Positions 7,053 through 14,342 of a stretch of 64,000 nucleotides of DNA are shown here, in pieces. Under the pieces are notes generated by a model. It did no database searches. It was given only the letters and a program-made list of their open reading frames with translations, and was not told where the DNA came from. Each line of letters begins with the position of its first letter. The stretch's first letter is position 1. Source of the DNA: Marivirga sericea (GTDB lineage Bacteria; Bacteroidota; Bacteroidia; Cytophagales; Cyclobacteriaceae); contig NZ_FXAW01000009.1 of NCBI RefSeq assembly GCF_900177665.1, forward strand, positions 1-64,000. The letters run 5' to 3'. Both the position numbers and the translations under genes were made by a program.

Positions 7053-7165
7053 TACACCCAACACTAAATATAGGCCATTCGGCAGATAGTGCAAAAGTTG
7101 AAAATGATTGCATTTAAGAGACAAACAAAAATCAATTAGGCTGAGCCAAAATATAGTGTAAACCC
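7053..7165 (+). repeat. attC-like palindrome, family A copy 2 (right end degraded)
   Basis: TACACCCAAC (7053-7062) matches the reverse complement of this unit's start (GTTAGGTTTA at 6292) at 8 of 10 positions and contains ACCCAAC, the classical RYYYAAC. The left 60 bases repeat those at 1545. The right half diverges, and its end reads AATATAGTGTAAACCC with no GTT core, so this boundary may no longer recombine. Confidence 0.6.
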
Positions 7166-7208
7166 TAACCTTTAACTTTTGTAAAGCATGTGCCTTTACA
7201 AACACGAA

Positions 7209-7858
7209 ATGGAAGACCGATATATAGAAACACACAAAACTTGGAATAATATTGCTCAGCTATACGAAGATAGATTTATGTCGCTTGAGCTCTATAACGA
7301 CACATACAAGAGCTTTTGTAACATACTATTAAGAGCAGATGCTTCCGTACTGGAAATTGGTTGCGGACCAGGTAATATCACCTGCTATTTTCTAGACTTA
7401 AATCCCAAACTAAAGATCTTGGCAACTGATCTTTCGGAGAATATGATTGATTTGGCTAAAAGTAATAAGCCAGAGGTTGAGGTTCAGATTTTGGACTGCA
7501 AGAAGCTCAAAACAATCAATAATAAGTTTGAAGTATCATTTGTGGATTTACCATTCCATATCTGTCAAAATTCGATTGCTCAGAACTGATTTTTGATTGC
7601 AGTAATTTATTGACAGCAGAAGGAATTTTCTATTTAAGTTTTGTTGCTGGAGATTACGAAAAATCAGGATTTATATCTGGTAGTTCAGGAGATAGAGTTT
7701 ATTTTTATTATCATGAACTCAAAAGAATAAAACAGGAACTAGAATTAAATCACATGACGGTTATCGACTTTATTGAAAAGGAATATAAAAAGCCAAACAC
7801 CATTTCTGAAATACACACTATTATAAACGCAAAAAAACGAACTTACAACAATTTGTAA
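7209..7858 (+). pseudogene. Class I SAM-dependent methyltransferase, frameshifted
   Basis: The first frame gives MEDRYIETHKTWNNIAQLYE, then SVLEIGCGPGNITCYFLDLN (SAM motif I) and KILATDLSENMIDLAKSNKP, and runs to VSFVD before ending at 7589. Moving by one base near 7542-7545 (GTGG) restores GFTIPYLSKFDCSELIFDCS and joins the second frame, NLLTAEGIFYLSFVAGDYEK, ending at 7858. A single lost G in GTGGG(A) explains this. The whole would be about 216 residues, the usual size of small-molecule or unknown-target methyltransferases of this family. The start may instead be ATG 7188. The substrate is unknown. Whether the shift is real or a base-call error in a G run cannot be decided here. Confidence 0.85.
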
Positions 7859-7885
7859 AAGCCGTCTTTAAAAAACGCCTTTTAC
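7855..7885 (+). terminator. Hairpin after the methyltransferase
   Basis: GTAAAAG (7855-7861) and CTTTTAC (7879-7885) form a stem that extends inward with mismatches (CCGTCTTT against AAAACG). It overlaps the stop codon. There is no clear T run, so it is either a weak terminator or part of a degenerate recombination site. Confidence 0.35.
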
Positions 7886-7969
7886 GATTAAGGTTCGCAA
7901 CAATTTGCACAGATTAAGAAAACCAGTAACTTTATTTAAAGTGAAAGGAATATTTAAAACCTACATCCT

Positions 7970-8815
7970 ATGAAATCAAAAACAATAATCTTAATCGCAA
8001 TAAGTTCGATTTTCATTTCTTTCACTAGTACTGCCCAAGACTCGAGAGCTCAAAAATCCAGACCCTTTGATATAGATAAAGATTTATTATTAGCCCACTT
8101 TGACTGTAAAACTGATGTAGATGACCTTCAATCAGTAGCTGCTTTAATAACACTATTGACTGATAGCAAATATTCGGGAATAAATTATCATGCAGTTGCT
8201 GGTACTTATGGCACTCAGGACGGTTTATATGTCCCCCCAAATGAATTATTTAAGCTTGCATTTGGAGACAACTGGACAGACGCACATGCAAATTTTGATC
8301 AAGCTGTTACACAAGTTAAAAAAATTGCAAAAGCAACCCTTGAAAATCAAGGTGATATTTGGGTTGCAGACGCTGGTCAATCTGATTTTTCCGCCAAATT
8401 AATACAGGCTATTCAAGCTGATTTACCAAGCATGAATATATCAAACAGGATTCACATAGTACAACATAGTGATTGGAATGAAGAAGTTACCTCAGCCGTT
8501 AGCTTGGATTTCGTGAAGAAAAATATTGATTATCAAAAAATACCTGATGGTAATGGGGTTGGCAATGGAACGCCCGGATTTAGATCTCCTGAATATACTA
8601 TGTGGAGAGAGAAGATTAAAAATCCCCACTTGATTGATGTATGGCAATTAGCTATTGATTTATCAAACAGATATAATGGAAAAGAGGACCGTTATTATAA
8701 TAAGGCTATAGCTGCAGGCGGATTGGACTTTTCGGACCTTTCAGAGGTTTGTTGGATCTTAGGGTTAGAAGACATAAAGGACACAGAACACTTCTTTAAT
8801 CTTTACTCTAATTAA
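7970..8815 (+). CDS. Secreted nucleoside-hydrolase-like protein
   Basis: The 281-residue product has a signal peptide (MKSKTIILIAISSIFISFTS, cleavage near TAQ). The mature part starts with LLLAHFDCKTDVDDLQSVAA, which resembles the DxDxxxDD calcium-binding opening of the inosine/uridine-preferring nucleoside hydrolase fold. HAVAGTYGTQDGLY and IWVADAGQSDFSAKLIQAIQ correspond to later strands of that fold. HIVQHSDWNEEVTS suggests the DUF1593/NH-like branch seen in exported carbohydrate-active proteins. The true substrate is unknown. It is followed by a strong terminator at 8846 and appears to be a single-gene transcript. Confidence 0.7.
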   Translation: MKSKTIILIAISSIFISFTSTAQDSRAQKSRPFDIDKDLLLAHFDCKTDVDDLQSVAALITLLTDSKYSGINYHAVAGTYGTQDGLYVPPNELFKLAFGDNWTDAHANFDQAVTQVKKIAKATLENQGDIWVADAGQSDFSAKLIQAIQADLPSMNISNRIHIVQHSDWNEEVTSAVSLDFVKKNIDYQKIPDGNGVGNGTPGFRSPEYTMWREKIKNPHLIDVWQLAIDLSNRYNGKEDRYYNKAIAAGGLDFSDLSEVCWILGLEDIKDTEHFFNLYSN

Positions 8816-8845
8816 AAATCCATTAGGCTGCTAAAAATAATAATC

Positions 8846-8877
8846 TAGCTAAATAAACCTTTGGGTTTATTTAGCTA
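8846..8877 (+). terminator. Perfect 14-bp hairpin
   Basis: TAGCTAAATAAACC (8846-8859) and GGTTTATTTAGCTA (8864-8877) are exact reverse complements around a 4-base loop. The position 30 bases after a stop codon suits a terminator, although the stem is AT-rich and no T tract follows. Confidence 0.6.
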
Positions 8878-8921
8878 ATTGCTGTAAGCAATTAAAACAA
8901 AACATTGTGCCACACAACAAA

Positions 8922-9473
8922 ATGAAAGAAATAATTCAATCAAACATTGACTTGTCGGATGACATTTATGAACTATTTCTAAATTCATCAAAAAGAAAAG
9001 AGGTAAAAAAAAATCAACTATTATTCAATCAAAATAGAGCCACTAACAAGATTTTATTCCTTGAAAAAGGAATTTTACGTGGCTACAAAATTATTGATGG
9101 TAAAGACTTCACACACCATTTTTATTTTCCCAATTGGTTTGCTACGGATTTTGAAAGTTTTCTAAAGGAAAATCCTAGTCAAATCTATATTGAAACACTT
9201 ACGGATACAATTTTTTATGAATTCAATAAGAAAGACCTTCTTAATCTTTACAAAAAGCATCATCAATTAGAAAAATTGGGTAGAATAATTGCAGAAAAAG
9301 CATACCTCGCAACCGTTGAAAAATTATCAGATATGCAAATACTTGATTTAAAACAGCGATTCAATAGTTTAATTAATAAAAATCCCGACCTATTTCAAAA
9401 AGTGCCACAAAAGTATATTGCTTCCTATTTAGGAGTTTCAGAACAAAGTTTGAGTAGAATAAAAAAAACTTGA
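8922..9473 (+). CDS. Crp/Fnr-family transcriptional regulator
   Basis: This product has about 183 residues from the ATG at 8922 (MKEIIQSNIDLSDDIYELFL); a GTG at 8907 is also in frame. An N-terminal cyclic-nucleotide-binding-type beta-roll is seen in KKNQLLFNQNRATNKILFLE, KGILRGYKI and HHFYFPNWFATDFESFL. The C-terminal winged helix is short: QKVPQKYIASYLGVSEQSLS then RIKK. Bacteroidota have many such Crp relatives without a proven ligand. The two genes that follow, for a secreted protein and a TAP-like hydrolase, point the same way and may be its targets. Confidence 0.85.
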   Translation: MKEIIQSNIDLSDDIYELFLNSSKRKEVKKNQLLFNQNRATNKILFLEKGILRGYKIIDGKDFTHHFYFPNWFATDFESFLKENPSQIYIETLTDTIFYEFNKKDLLNLYKKHHQLEKLGRIIAEKAYLATVEKLSDMQILDLKQRFNSLINKNPDLFQKVPQKYIASYLGVSEQSLSRIKKT

Positions 9474-9549
9474 TTTCTTAACAAATGCGAATGCATTACA
9501 ATTTAAAACACAGTTTCTTTGTGAATATTAATAATTTAAAAATTTACAA

Positions 9550-9975
9550 ATGAAAACTATCTTATTTATCACCTCCTCCTTCTTACTTGTTTTTTCAAGC
9601 AACTTAAATGCTAATTTAAAAATACCATCCGAGAATATTTCAGAATCAGCAACAATGGACATCACATTACTTAAAGGTAGCTGGAAAATAGATTTAAGTC
9701 CAGAAAACGATTCTGATTATAACTTTGCCAAAATGATTATTACAAATGTTGGTGATAATTCACTTGAAGGCTATTTTTACAGAGACGAAGTAAAGATTCG
9801 TGAAGGTAGAATAAACACACAATCAGGAATTATTTATGGAGCTTTGGTTTCGGGCGACAATTCAGGTATTTATAATACATCTTTCTACTATAAAGATGGT
9901 TTTTTGTATGGCTCAACGCATTCAGTTGACAAAGACTTTTTAGCTGTTTGGAAAGCAACAAAAGAAACTAAATAA
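9550..9975 (+). CDS. Secreted protein of unknown function
   Basis: The 141-residue product has a clear signal peptide (MKTILFITSSFLLVFSSNLN). The mature part includes TLLKGSWKIDLSPENDSDYN, DNSLEGYFYRDEVKIREGRI and FYYKDGFLYGSTHSVDKDFL, ending in AVWKATKE. The alternating strands with G-x-W-x-x-D near the N-terminus and a terminal W look like a small lipocalin-like barrel, but I do not recognise a named family. Only four bases separate it from the hydrolase gene, so the two are co-transcribed. Confidence 0.6.
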   Translation: MKTILFITSSFLLVFSSNLNANLKIPSENISESATMDITLLKGSWKIDLSPENDSDYNFAKMIITNVGDNSLEGYFYRDEVKIREGRINTQSGIIYGALVSGDNSGIYNTSFYYKDGFLYGSTHSVDKDFLAVWKATKETK

Positions 9976-9979
9976 GATT

Positions 9980-11470
9980 ATGAAGTTAGTCACTATACTA
10001 TACTTATTTTTCAGCATTACTTCTTGTGCACAAAACAGCATAAATAAGTCTGATTTTCTACCAACTTTCAAAGAATCCAAAGAGACAACACACGAAATTT
10101 CTGCAAAACAAAACTATACATTTGGATATTTGGAAGTTTTGGAGAATAGGCGAAATCCGAAAAGTAGCACTATACACATACCAGTTTATATATTCAGAAG
10201 CAGAAGTGAGAATCCAAAAAAAGATCCAATTATCTATACAGTTGGTGGTCCTGGTTATACTTCTATGCGTGCATCACAATATATGGAATACTACAAGTAT
10301 CTAGATGATAGAGATTTCATTTTATTTGAGCAAAGGGGCACTCAATACGCAAAACCAAGTTTAGATTGCCCCGAATGGTCAAAAGCGGTTTATCAATCTG
10401 ATCTTTCAAATTTTGATACTACCAAAACTGATAGTCTTTTTCAAAAAGCAGCCAAAGCGTGCAATGAACAATTGCGCAGAAAAGGAATTGACCTAAACTA
10501 TTACACAACAAATCAAATTGCAGCCGATATTAATGACTTGATAAATGTGTTGAAAATTGAAAAATATAACTTGCTTACAATGTCTTACAGCACTAAAATA
10601 GGGCAGGTTTTAATAAGAGATTATCCCGATAAAATCAGAAGTGTTGTAATGGATTCACCACTACCATTAGAAGTAAACTATGATGAAGAGAGCGTGAAAA
10701 ATCTTTTAGAAACTATTACAAAGTTGCTTTCGGATTGTGAAAATGATGAAAAGTGCAATTCATCCTTTCCAAATATTAAAAACCGTTTTTTTAAGTATTT
10801 GGAAGAAAAAACTATACATCCACTACAAGTAGAAATAGAGAATCCAAAAAATGGAAAAATCGAAACGTTCTATTTAAAAGGTGAAGATTTGATTTCAGTT
10901 TTTAGTTCTGCGAACACTGGTGAGGTACCTAATATTCCTTTTGAGATTGACAGACTATTAAATAACGACTTGACATCAGTTGAAGAACAACTGTCCTATC
11001 TTTTCCAAGAACCTGGAAAGGGTATAGGCATAGGAATGCGTTTATCTGTATGGTGCGCTGAAGAATATCCTTTCAACTCTCAAGAAATCATCAAATCTGA
11101 ATCAATCAAATATCCACAAACAAAAGGATTATCGCCAGCAGTATTTGAAAAGGAAATTTGTGAGATTTGGGGCGTACAAAAAGTTGCAGACATTGAAAAT
11201 GAACCCATTAAAAGTAATATTCCTGTTTTATTGATAAGTGGAGAATATGACAATGAAACGCCTGTGAAATGGGCTGAATCAATGGCTAACAAGCTGACGA
11301 ATAGCTTCCATTTGGTTTTTAAAGGTTGGAAACATGGCCCTACTACTAATTGGAGCAATCAATGTGCAATGCAAGCAGCGAATGATTTTTTTAACAGTCC
11401 GACTATCAAACCAAATCCAGAATGTTTTGCGGAAATAAAAAGACCAGAATTTAAAACGGTGGAAAAATAA
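9980..11470 (+). CDS. TAP-like alpha/beta-hydrolase lipoprotein
   Basis: The product has 496 residues. MKLVTILYLFFSITSCAQNS carries a lipobox (SITSC), so it is probably a lipoprotein. The fold matches the proline iminopeptidase/tripeptidyl aminopeptidase (TAP) group: PIIYTVGGPGYTSMRASQY is the oxyanion-hole HGGPG-type segment, DFILFEQRGTQYAKPSLDC follows, and the C-terminal TAP domain holds VLLISGEYDNETPVKWAESM (Asp) and FKGWKHGPTTNWSNQC (His). The nucleophile elbow is unusual: LLTMSYSTKIGQ where GxSYGG is expected, so both flanking glycines are replaced while the Ser remains. Activity cannot be assumed. Substrates of relatives are peptides or esters. Confidence 0.82.
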   Translation: MKLVTILYLFFSITSCAQNSINKSDFLPTFKESKETTHEISAKQNYTFGYLEVLENRRNPKSSTIHIPVYIFRSRSENPKKDPIIYTVGGPGYTSMRASQYMEYYKYLDDRDFILFEQRGTQYAKPSLDCPEWSKAVYQSDLSNFDTTKTDSLFQKAAKACNEQLRRKGIDLNYYTTNQIAADINDLINVLKIEKYNLLTMSYSTKIGQVLIRDYPDKIRSVVMDSPLPLEVNYDEESVKNLLETITKLLSDCENDEKCNSSFPNIKNRFFKYLEEKTIHPLQVEIENPKNGKIETFYLKGEDLISVFSSANTGEVPNIPFEIDRLLNNDLTSVEEQLSYLFQEPGKGIGIGMRLSVWCAEEYPFNSQEIIKSESIKYPQTKGLSPAVFEKEICEIWGVQKVADIENEPIKSNIPVLLISGEYDNETPVKWAESMANKLTNSFHLVFKGWKHGPTTNWSNQCAMQAANDFFNSPTIKPNPECFAEIKRPEFKTVEK

Positions 11471-11601
11471 CTGTTGACAAGACCGTATATAAAAAATAGT
11501 GATTTAAGTGCTTAAACGACAATGAATTTTATAAATTTAAAGCCAATAATAAACCGAAAAGTAAGTGCATAAAAGTCCGCTACTTTTCATATACAAGGCC
11601 G
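11471..11601 (+). repeat. attC-like palindrome, family E
   Basis: GACCGTATATAAAAAATAG on the left pairs with the right-arm reverse complement CCTTGTATATGAAAAGTAG. It ends in AAGGCCGTTGTAAATC, whose core opens the next unit. No start complementary to its left end was found upstream, so the cassette it closes is not defined. The stretch 11611-11688 holds nothing else recognisable. Confidence 0.6.
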
Positions 11602-11688
11602 TTGTAAATCATTCGGTCCTAAATCATCAATTGGTACTATTAAAATCAATCCATTAAAACTGTTCATTTACGACTGCGTTTATTTTAT

Positions 11689-11696
11689 TATCTTTG
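11689..11696 (+). promoter_or_regulatory. Putative -7 element of the RelE/ParE module
   Basis: TATCTTTG matches TAnnTTTG exactly, 16 bases before the ATG at 11713 and inside the unit that opens at 11601. Confidence 0.55.
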
Positions 11697-11712
11697 TACA
11701 AATAGAAAGAGC

Positions 11713-11934
11713 ATGAACATTCAAGCCGAAAAACTCAGGATAATGAAAATGATTCTTGAAACAGATAATCCAACTATTCTTGAATCAATTAAGAATCTGT
11801 TTGTAAAACAACCCGATTCGGACTTTTGGACAACTCTCCCGGAGAATGAGAAAGAGGATATTCTAAAGGGAATAGAAGAGCTTGAAAAGGGAGAAGTGGT
11901 TAACTACGATGACTTTATAGCAAGACATCGGTAA
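11713..11934 (+). CDS. Antitoxin of a RelE/ParE-type module
   Basis: This 73-residue acidic protein reads MNIQAEKLRIMKMILETDNP, then TILESIKNLFVKQ and FWTTLPENEKEDILKGIEEL, ending EKGEVVNYDDFIARHR. The I-x-x-G-i-x-x-l-x-x-G-x-v-x-x-y-x-x-F pattern is the toxin-binding tail of the small Bacteroidota antitoxins that precede RelE/ParE toxins. A DNA-binding N-terminus is not evident. Its stop overlaps the toxin start (TAATG), indicating translational coupling. Confidence 0.85.
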   Translation: MNIQAEKLRIMKMILETDNPTILESIKNLFVKQPDSDFWTTLPENEKEDILKGIEELEKGEVVNYDDFIARHR

Positions 11935-12236
11935 TGAGAGAAATATTACTCTCGAAACGAGCATCTGACAAGTTAGAAAAACTGCTTCACTATCTTGAAT
12001 TGGAATGGTCTCTGAAGGTGAAAAAGGCTTTTATTGGCAAGCTCGACACCGTATTTGCTCAAATTTCAAAATACCCAGATAGTGCACCTAAATCTGATTC
12101 GGTAAAAGGCCTTCACAGATTTGTAATATCGAAGCAGACTACCATGTACTATAAATATGATAGCAAATCAGTAAAAATTGTTACCTTTTTCGATACCAGA
12201 ATGAATCCTAAAAGGCTAAAGAAGGACACCAAATAG
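11934..12236 (+). CDS. RelE/ParE-family toxin
   Basis: The 100-residue product shows the RelE/ParE fold: MREILLSKRASDKLEKLLHY for the first strand and helix, EWSLKVKKAFIGKLDTVFAQ for the second helix, ISKYPDSAPKSDSVKGLHRF, then VISKQTTMYYKYDSKSVKIV and the terminal FFDTRMNPKRLKK. The frame is complete. Members act as ribosome-dependent nucleases or gyrase poisons, and the sequence alone does not say which. Confidence 0.9.
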   Translation: MREILLSKRASDKLEKLLHYLELEWSLKVKKAFIGKLDTVFAQISKYPDSAPKSDSVKGLHRFVISKQTTMYYKYDSKSVKIVTFFDTRMNPKRLKKDTK

Positions 12237-12240
12237 AAAC

Positions 12241-12482
12241 GATTTACAACATTGTATAAAAACCCATTTGCTCACCACCTTGTAGCAAATTGACTGCTAA
12301 ATATCCCGTAATTTATGCTTGCTTTTCATAGCTAGCCAGCAAGGATATTGCTCATAGCATTTAAGGCACATAGTTATTTTAATTTTTTGCAATTAATAAA
12401 CGGGGTTGGTTTGCGGAGAAAGCATAAATTACTACTTTCAATATTTCATAGCCTAGTATAGCAAACGGGTTTTATATAGGCG
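12241..12482 (+). repeat. attC-like palindrome, family B copy 3
   Basis: It begins with GATTTACAAC (12241-12250), the exact reverse complement of GTTGTAAATC at 11601-11610. The arm TATAAAAACCCATTTGCT pairs with the right-end reverse complement TATAAAACCCGTTTGCT, and GTAATTTATGCTT is repeated inversely. It ends in ATAGGCGTTAGAG. It resembles the sites at 2337 and 3110 along its length. Confidence 0.8.
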
Positions 12483-12507
12483 TTAGAGAGAATTTGCTAC
12501 TCAATTA

Positions 12508-13470
12508 ATGTTTAAGATCATTAATAAACTTCTAAAGTGTCTTCCCGTCCTCCTTGTCTTATCAGCTTGTATCGATGATGATCTCTCTCGAGATGATAGC
12601 TGTTCATCAAACCTTCCAGCTACAGACCAGTGGATTAAATTAGAACCAATGAATGTAAGGAGATTTGACGCTGCTTTCGAAATGTCTTGTAATAAAATAT
12701 TCGTACTTGGAGGCGCTTCTAATGCTCCTAGGAGTGGAGAATATTATGACCTAAAGACTAATAAATGGCACAAAACCACGGATTTAATTGAGGAACAGGC
12801 GGGTGTAACTAGTGAGTTAATTAATGATAAAATCTATCTTTTTGGCAATCAAATGTCTAGCAAAGTTCAGTATTATGATATAGCGTCAGATATTTGGTCA
12901 TACACAACTGATTTCCCAGTTGAAGGTCTTTATTGGGCGACATCTGAATCTTATGCTGGGCAAATCTATATCATGGGTGGTTACATCCCATCAGAACCTG
13001 ATAACCCTACAAAGATGTACATCTTCGACCCTGTTTCAGAAACTTATTCGGAAGATACAATCCCGTCTGATTTGCAACGACCGAGATCTGTTCGAGTTGA
13101 TGACATGTTTTACCTGTGGAGTGCAGGCATAATGTACTCCTATAAACCAATTAATGATACATGGAAAAAAATTGAATCTGCAAGCGCCTACATGATTTAT
13201 AATCAAGAAGCTGTGTATTACAAAGAAAGGATGATGTTTATTGGTGGTTCTGAAACCGCTGGTAAGGATTCACCAGCAACCACAGATATAACAGTTTACG
13301 ATCCAGTAACGGATGATTGGTCGATAATCCCTTCATCTATAAATTATGGCCGCCATTATAAGTTAAGTGTGTTTTCAAAAGATACTTCACTCTTTATAGT
13401 TGGAGGAAGAGAAGCTATTACCTGGGAATCAATCAAATATTTAGAATACATCTCTAATCTTGAACTATAA
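12508..13470 (+). CDS. Kelch-repeat lipoprotein
   Basis: The product has 320 residues. MFKIINKLLKCLPVLLVLSA followed by CIDDD is a lipoprotein signal peptide (LSAC). The body is a kelch beta-propeller: KIFVLGGASNAPRSGEYYDL, KIYLFGNQMSSKVQYYDIAS, QIYIMGGYIPSEPDNPTKMY, RMMFIGGSETAGKDSPATTD and SLFIVGGREAITWESI each show the GG and the Y-D-x-x-x-x-x-W spacing, five or six blades in all. Such propellers bind proteins or sugars at the cell surface; there is no catalytic motif. It is the last gene in the rightward array and the only one in its unit. Confidence 0.85.
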   Translation: MFKIINKLLKCLPVLLVLSACIDDDLSRDDSCSSNLPATDQWIKLEPMNVRRFDAAFEMSCNKIFVLGGASNAPRSGEYYDLKTNKWHKTTDLIEEQAGVTSELINDKIYLFGNQMSSKVQYYDIASDIWSYTTDFPVEGLYWATSESYAGQIYIMGGYIPSEPDNPTKMYIFDPVSETYSEDTIPSDLQRPRSVRVDDMFYLWSAGIMYSYKPINDTWKKIESASAYMIYNQEAVYYKERMMFIGGSETAGKDSPATTDITVYDPVTDDWSIIPSSINYGRHYKLSVFSKDTSLFIVGGREAITWESIKYLEYISNLEL

Positions 13471-13474
13471 AAAA

Positions 13475-13605
13475 TCTCGCTAACACTAAATATAGGTCAT
13501 TGGGCAGATAGTGCTAAAGTTAAAAATGGCTACATTTAAGAAAATATATGGGAAATTGGAAGTTTGGAGCCTTGAATTGCCCAACGCCCTATATTCTTGG
13601 CGTAA
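13475..13605 (+). repeat. attC-like palindrome, family A copy 3, end of the array
   Basis: TCTCGCTAAC (13475-13484) matches the reverse complement of GTTAGAGAGA (12482-12491) at 9 of 10 positions. The rest is nearly identical to the site at 1537, including CACTAAATATAGGTCATTGG and TTTGGAGCCTTGAA. The right end reads TTCTTGGCGTAAAACC, with GTA where the core GTT should be. Leftward chromosomal genes begin immediately after. Confidence 0.72.
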
Positions 13606-13639
13606 AACCAAAAAGAGCATATACTCGAGTAGAATTGCT

Positions 13640-14290
13640 TTATTTTGAAGTTGCCGACTCTTTAGCTAAAATCTCCTCAATCACAGCTTTCATTTCATCC
13701 TCTGCTCTGTAACCTCGTGCAATTAAATACCCTTGGTTTCCAATACTTAGCACTACAGAAGGAAAACCTCCGATCCCCATTTGTTGACCTATTTGAAACT
13801 CCCTATAGGTTTTTTCTTTGTATGCAGGCTCTTCCATCTTACTTTTGAAAACTTCCCAAGGCAAATCGAAACGGTTGGCCAACTCCTCGTAATTTTCAAT
13901 TTCATTAAGGTTAATGCCTTTCTCGTATAAAGTCGATTGCAAAGCGGACGCAAACTCAATACTAGAGTTATTGGTCATCGATTTGTAAACCGTCATAGCT
14001 ACACACGGTAATTCCGAATTCAACATTAAACTACCTTCCTCCAAGATATCCAAATAAGGCTTACCAAACTTTACCCCAGTCATTTCCTCCAAACGGGGCA
14101 TAGCTTCCTTTAGATAGTCTTTCATCTCGCTTAAAGGCTTCACTCTTTCTCCCAGCACCATTCCACCGCTAATGGCTTCAAAATTTATTTGTTTTTGAAA
14201 TTCTTTCTCTAGCTTTTTAATTACGGGACTGAATCCAAAACACCATCCGCACAAGGGATCATAAAAATATAATAATTTTGCTTTTTCCAT
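13640..14290 (-). CDS. DsbA-family thioredoxin-fold protein (FrnE-like)
   Basis: The 216-residue product has no signal peptide. MEKAKLLYFYDPLCGWCFGF carries a CGWC redox motif, followed by the helical insertion of the DsbA/2-hydroxychromene isomerase group and by GQQMGIGGFPSVVLSIGNQG, which contains the cis-Pro loop (GGFPS). It resembles the cytosolic DsbA-like proteins of the YwbO/FrnE type implicated in thiol homeostasis. The target is unknown. It is the first gene of the conserved chromosome to the right of the array and lies about 50 bases downstream of the M23 peptidase gene on the same strand. Confidence 0.85.
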   Translation of the reverse strand: MEKAKLLYFYDPLCGWCFGFSPVIKKLEKEFQKQINFEAISGGMVLGERVKPLSEMKDYLKEAMPRLEEMTGVKFGKPYLDILEEGSLMLNSELPCVAMTVYKSMTNNSSIEFASALQSTLYEKGINLNEIENYEELANRFDLPWEVFKSKMEEPAYKEKTYREFQIGQQMGIGGFPSVVLSIGNQGYLIARGYRAEDEMKAVIEEILAKESATSK

Positions 14291-14342
14291 GTTGCTACAT
14301 ACGTTAATTAGTTAGTGGAGTTGAGCTTTACATCATAAAAAT

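Noticed and set aside
6694-7113. Minus-strand ORF of 139 codons opposite the PIN toxin gene
   Set aside because: It is antisense to a well-supported toxin gene and reads as the complement of its codons.
8846-8877. Recombination site at the perfect hairpin
   Set aside because: It is a short exact stem with a 4-base loop and no GTT core, unlike the long imperfect palindromes; a terminator fits better.
668-13605. CRISPR array
   Set aside because: The repeats are 100-300-base palindromes separated by genes, not short direct repeats with uniform spacers.
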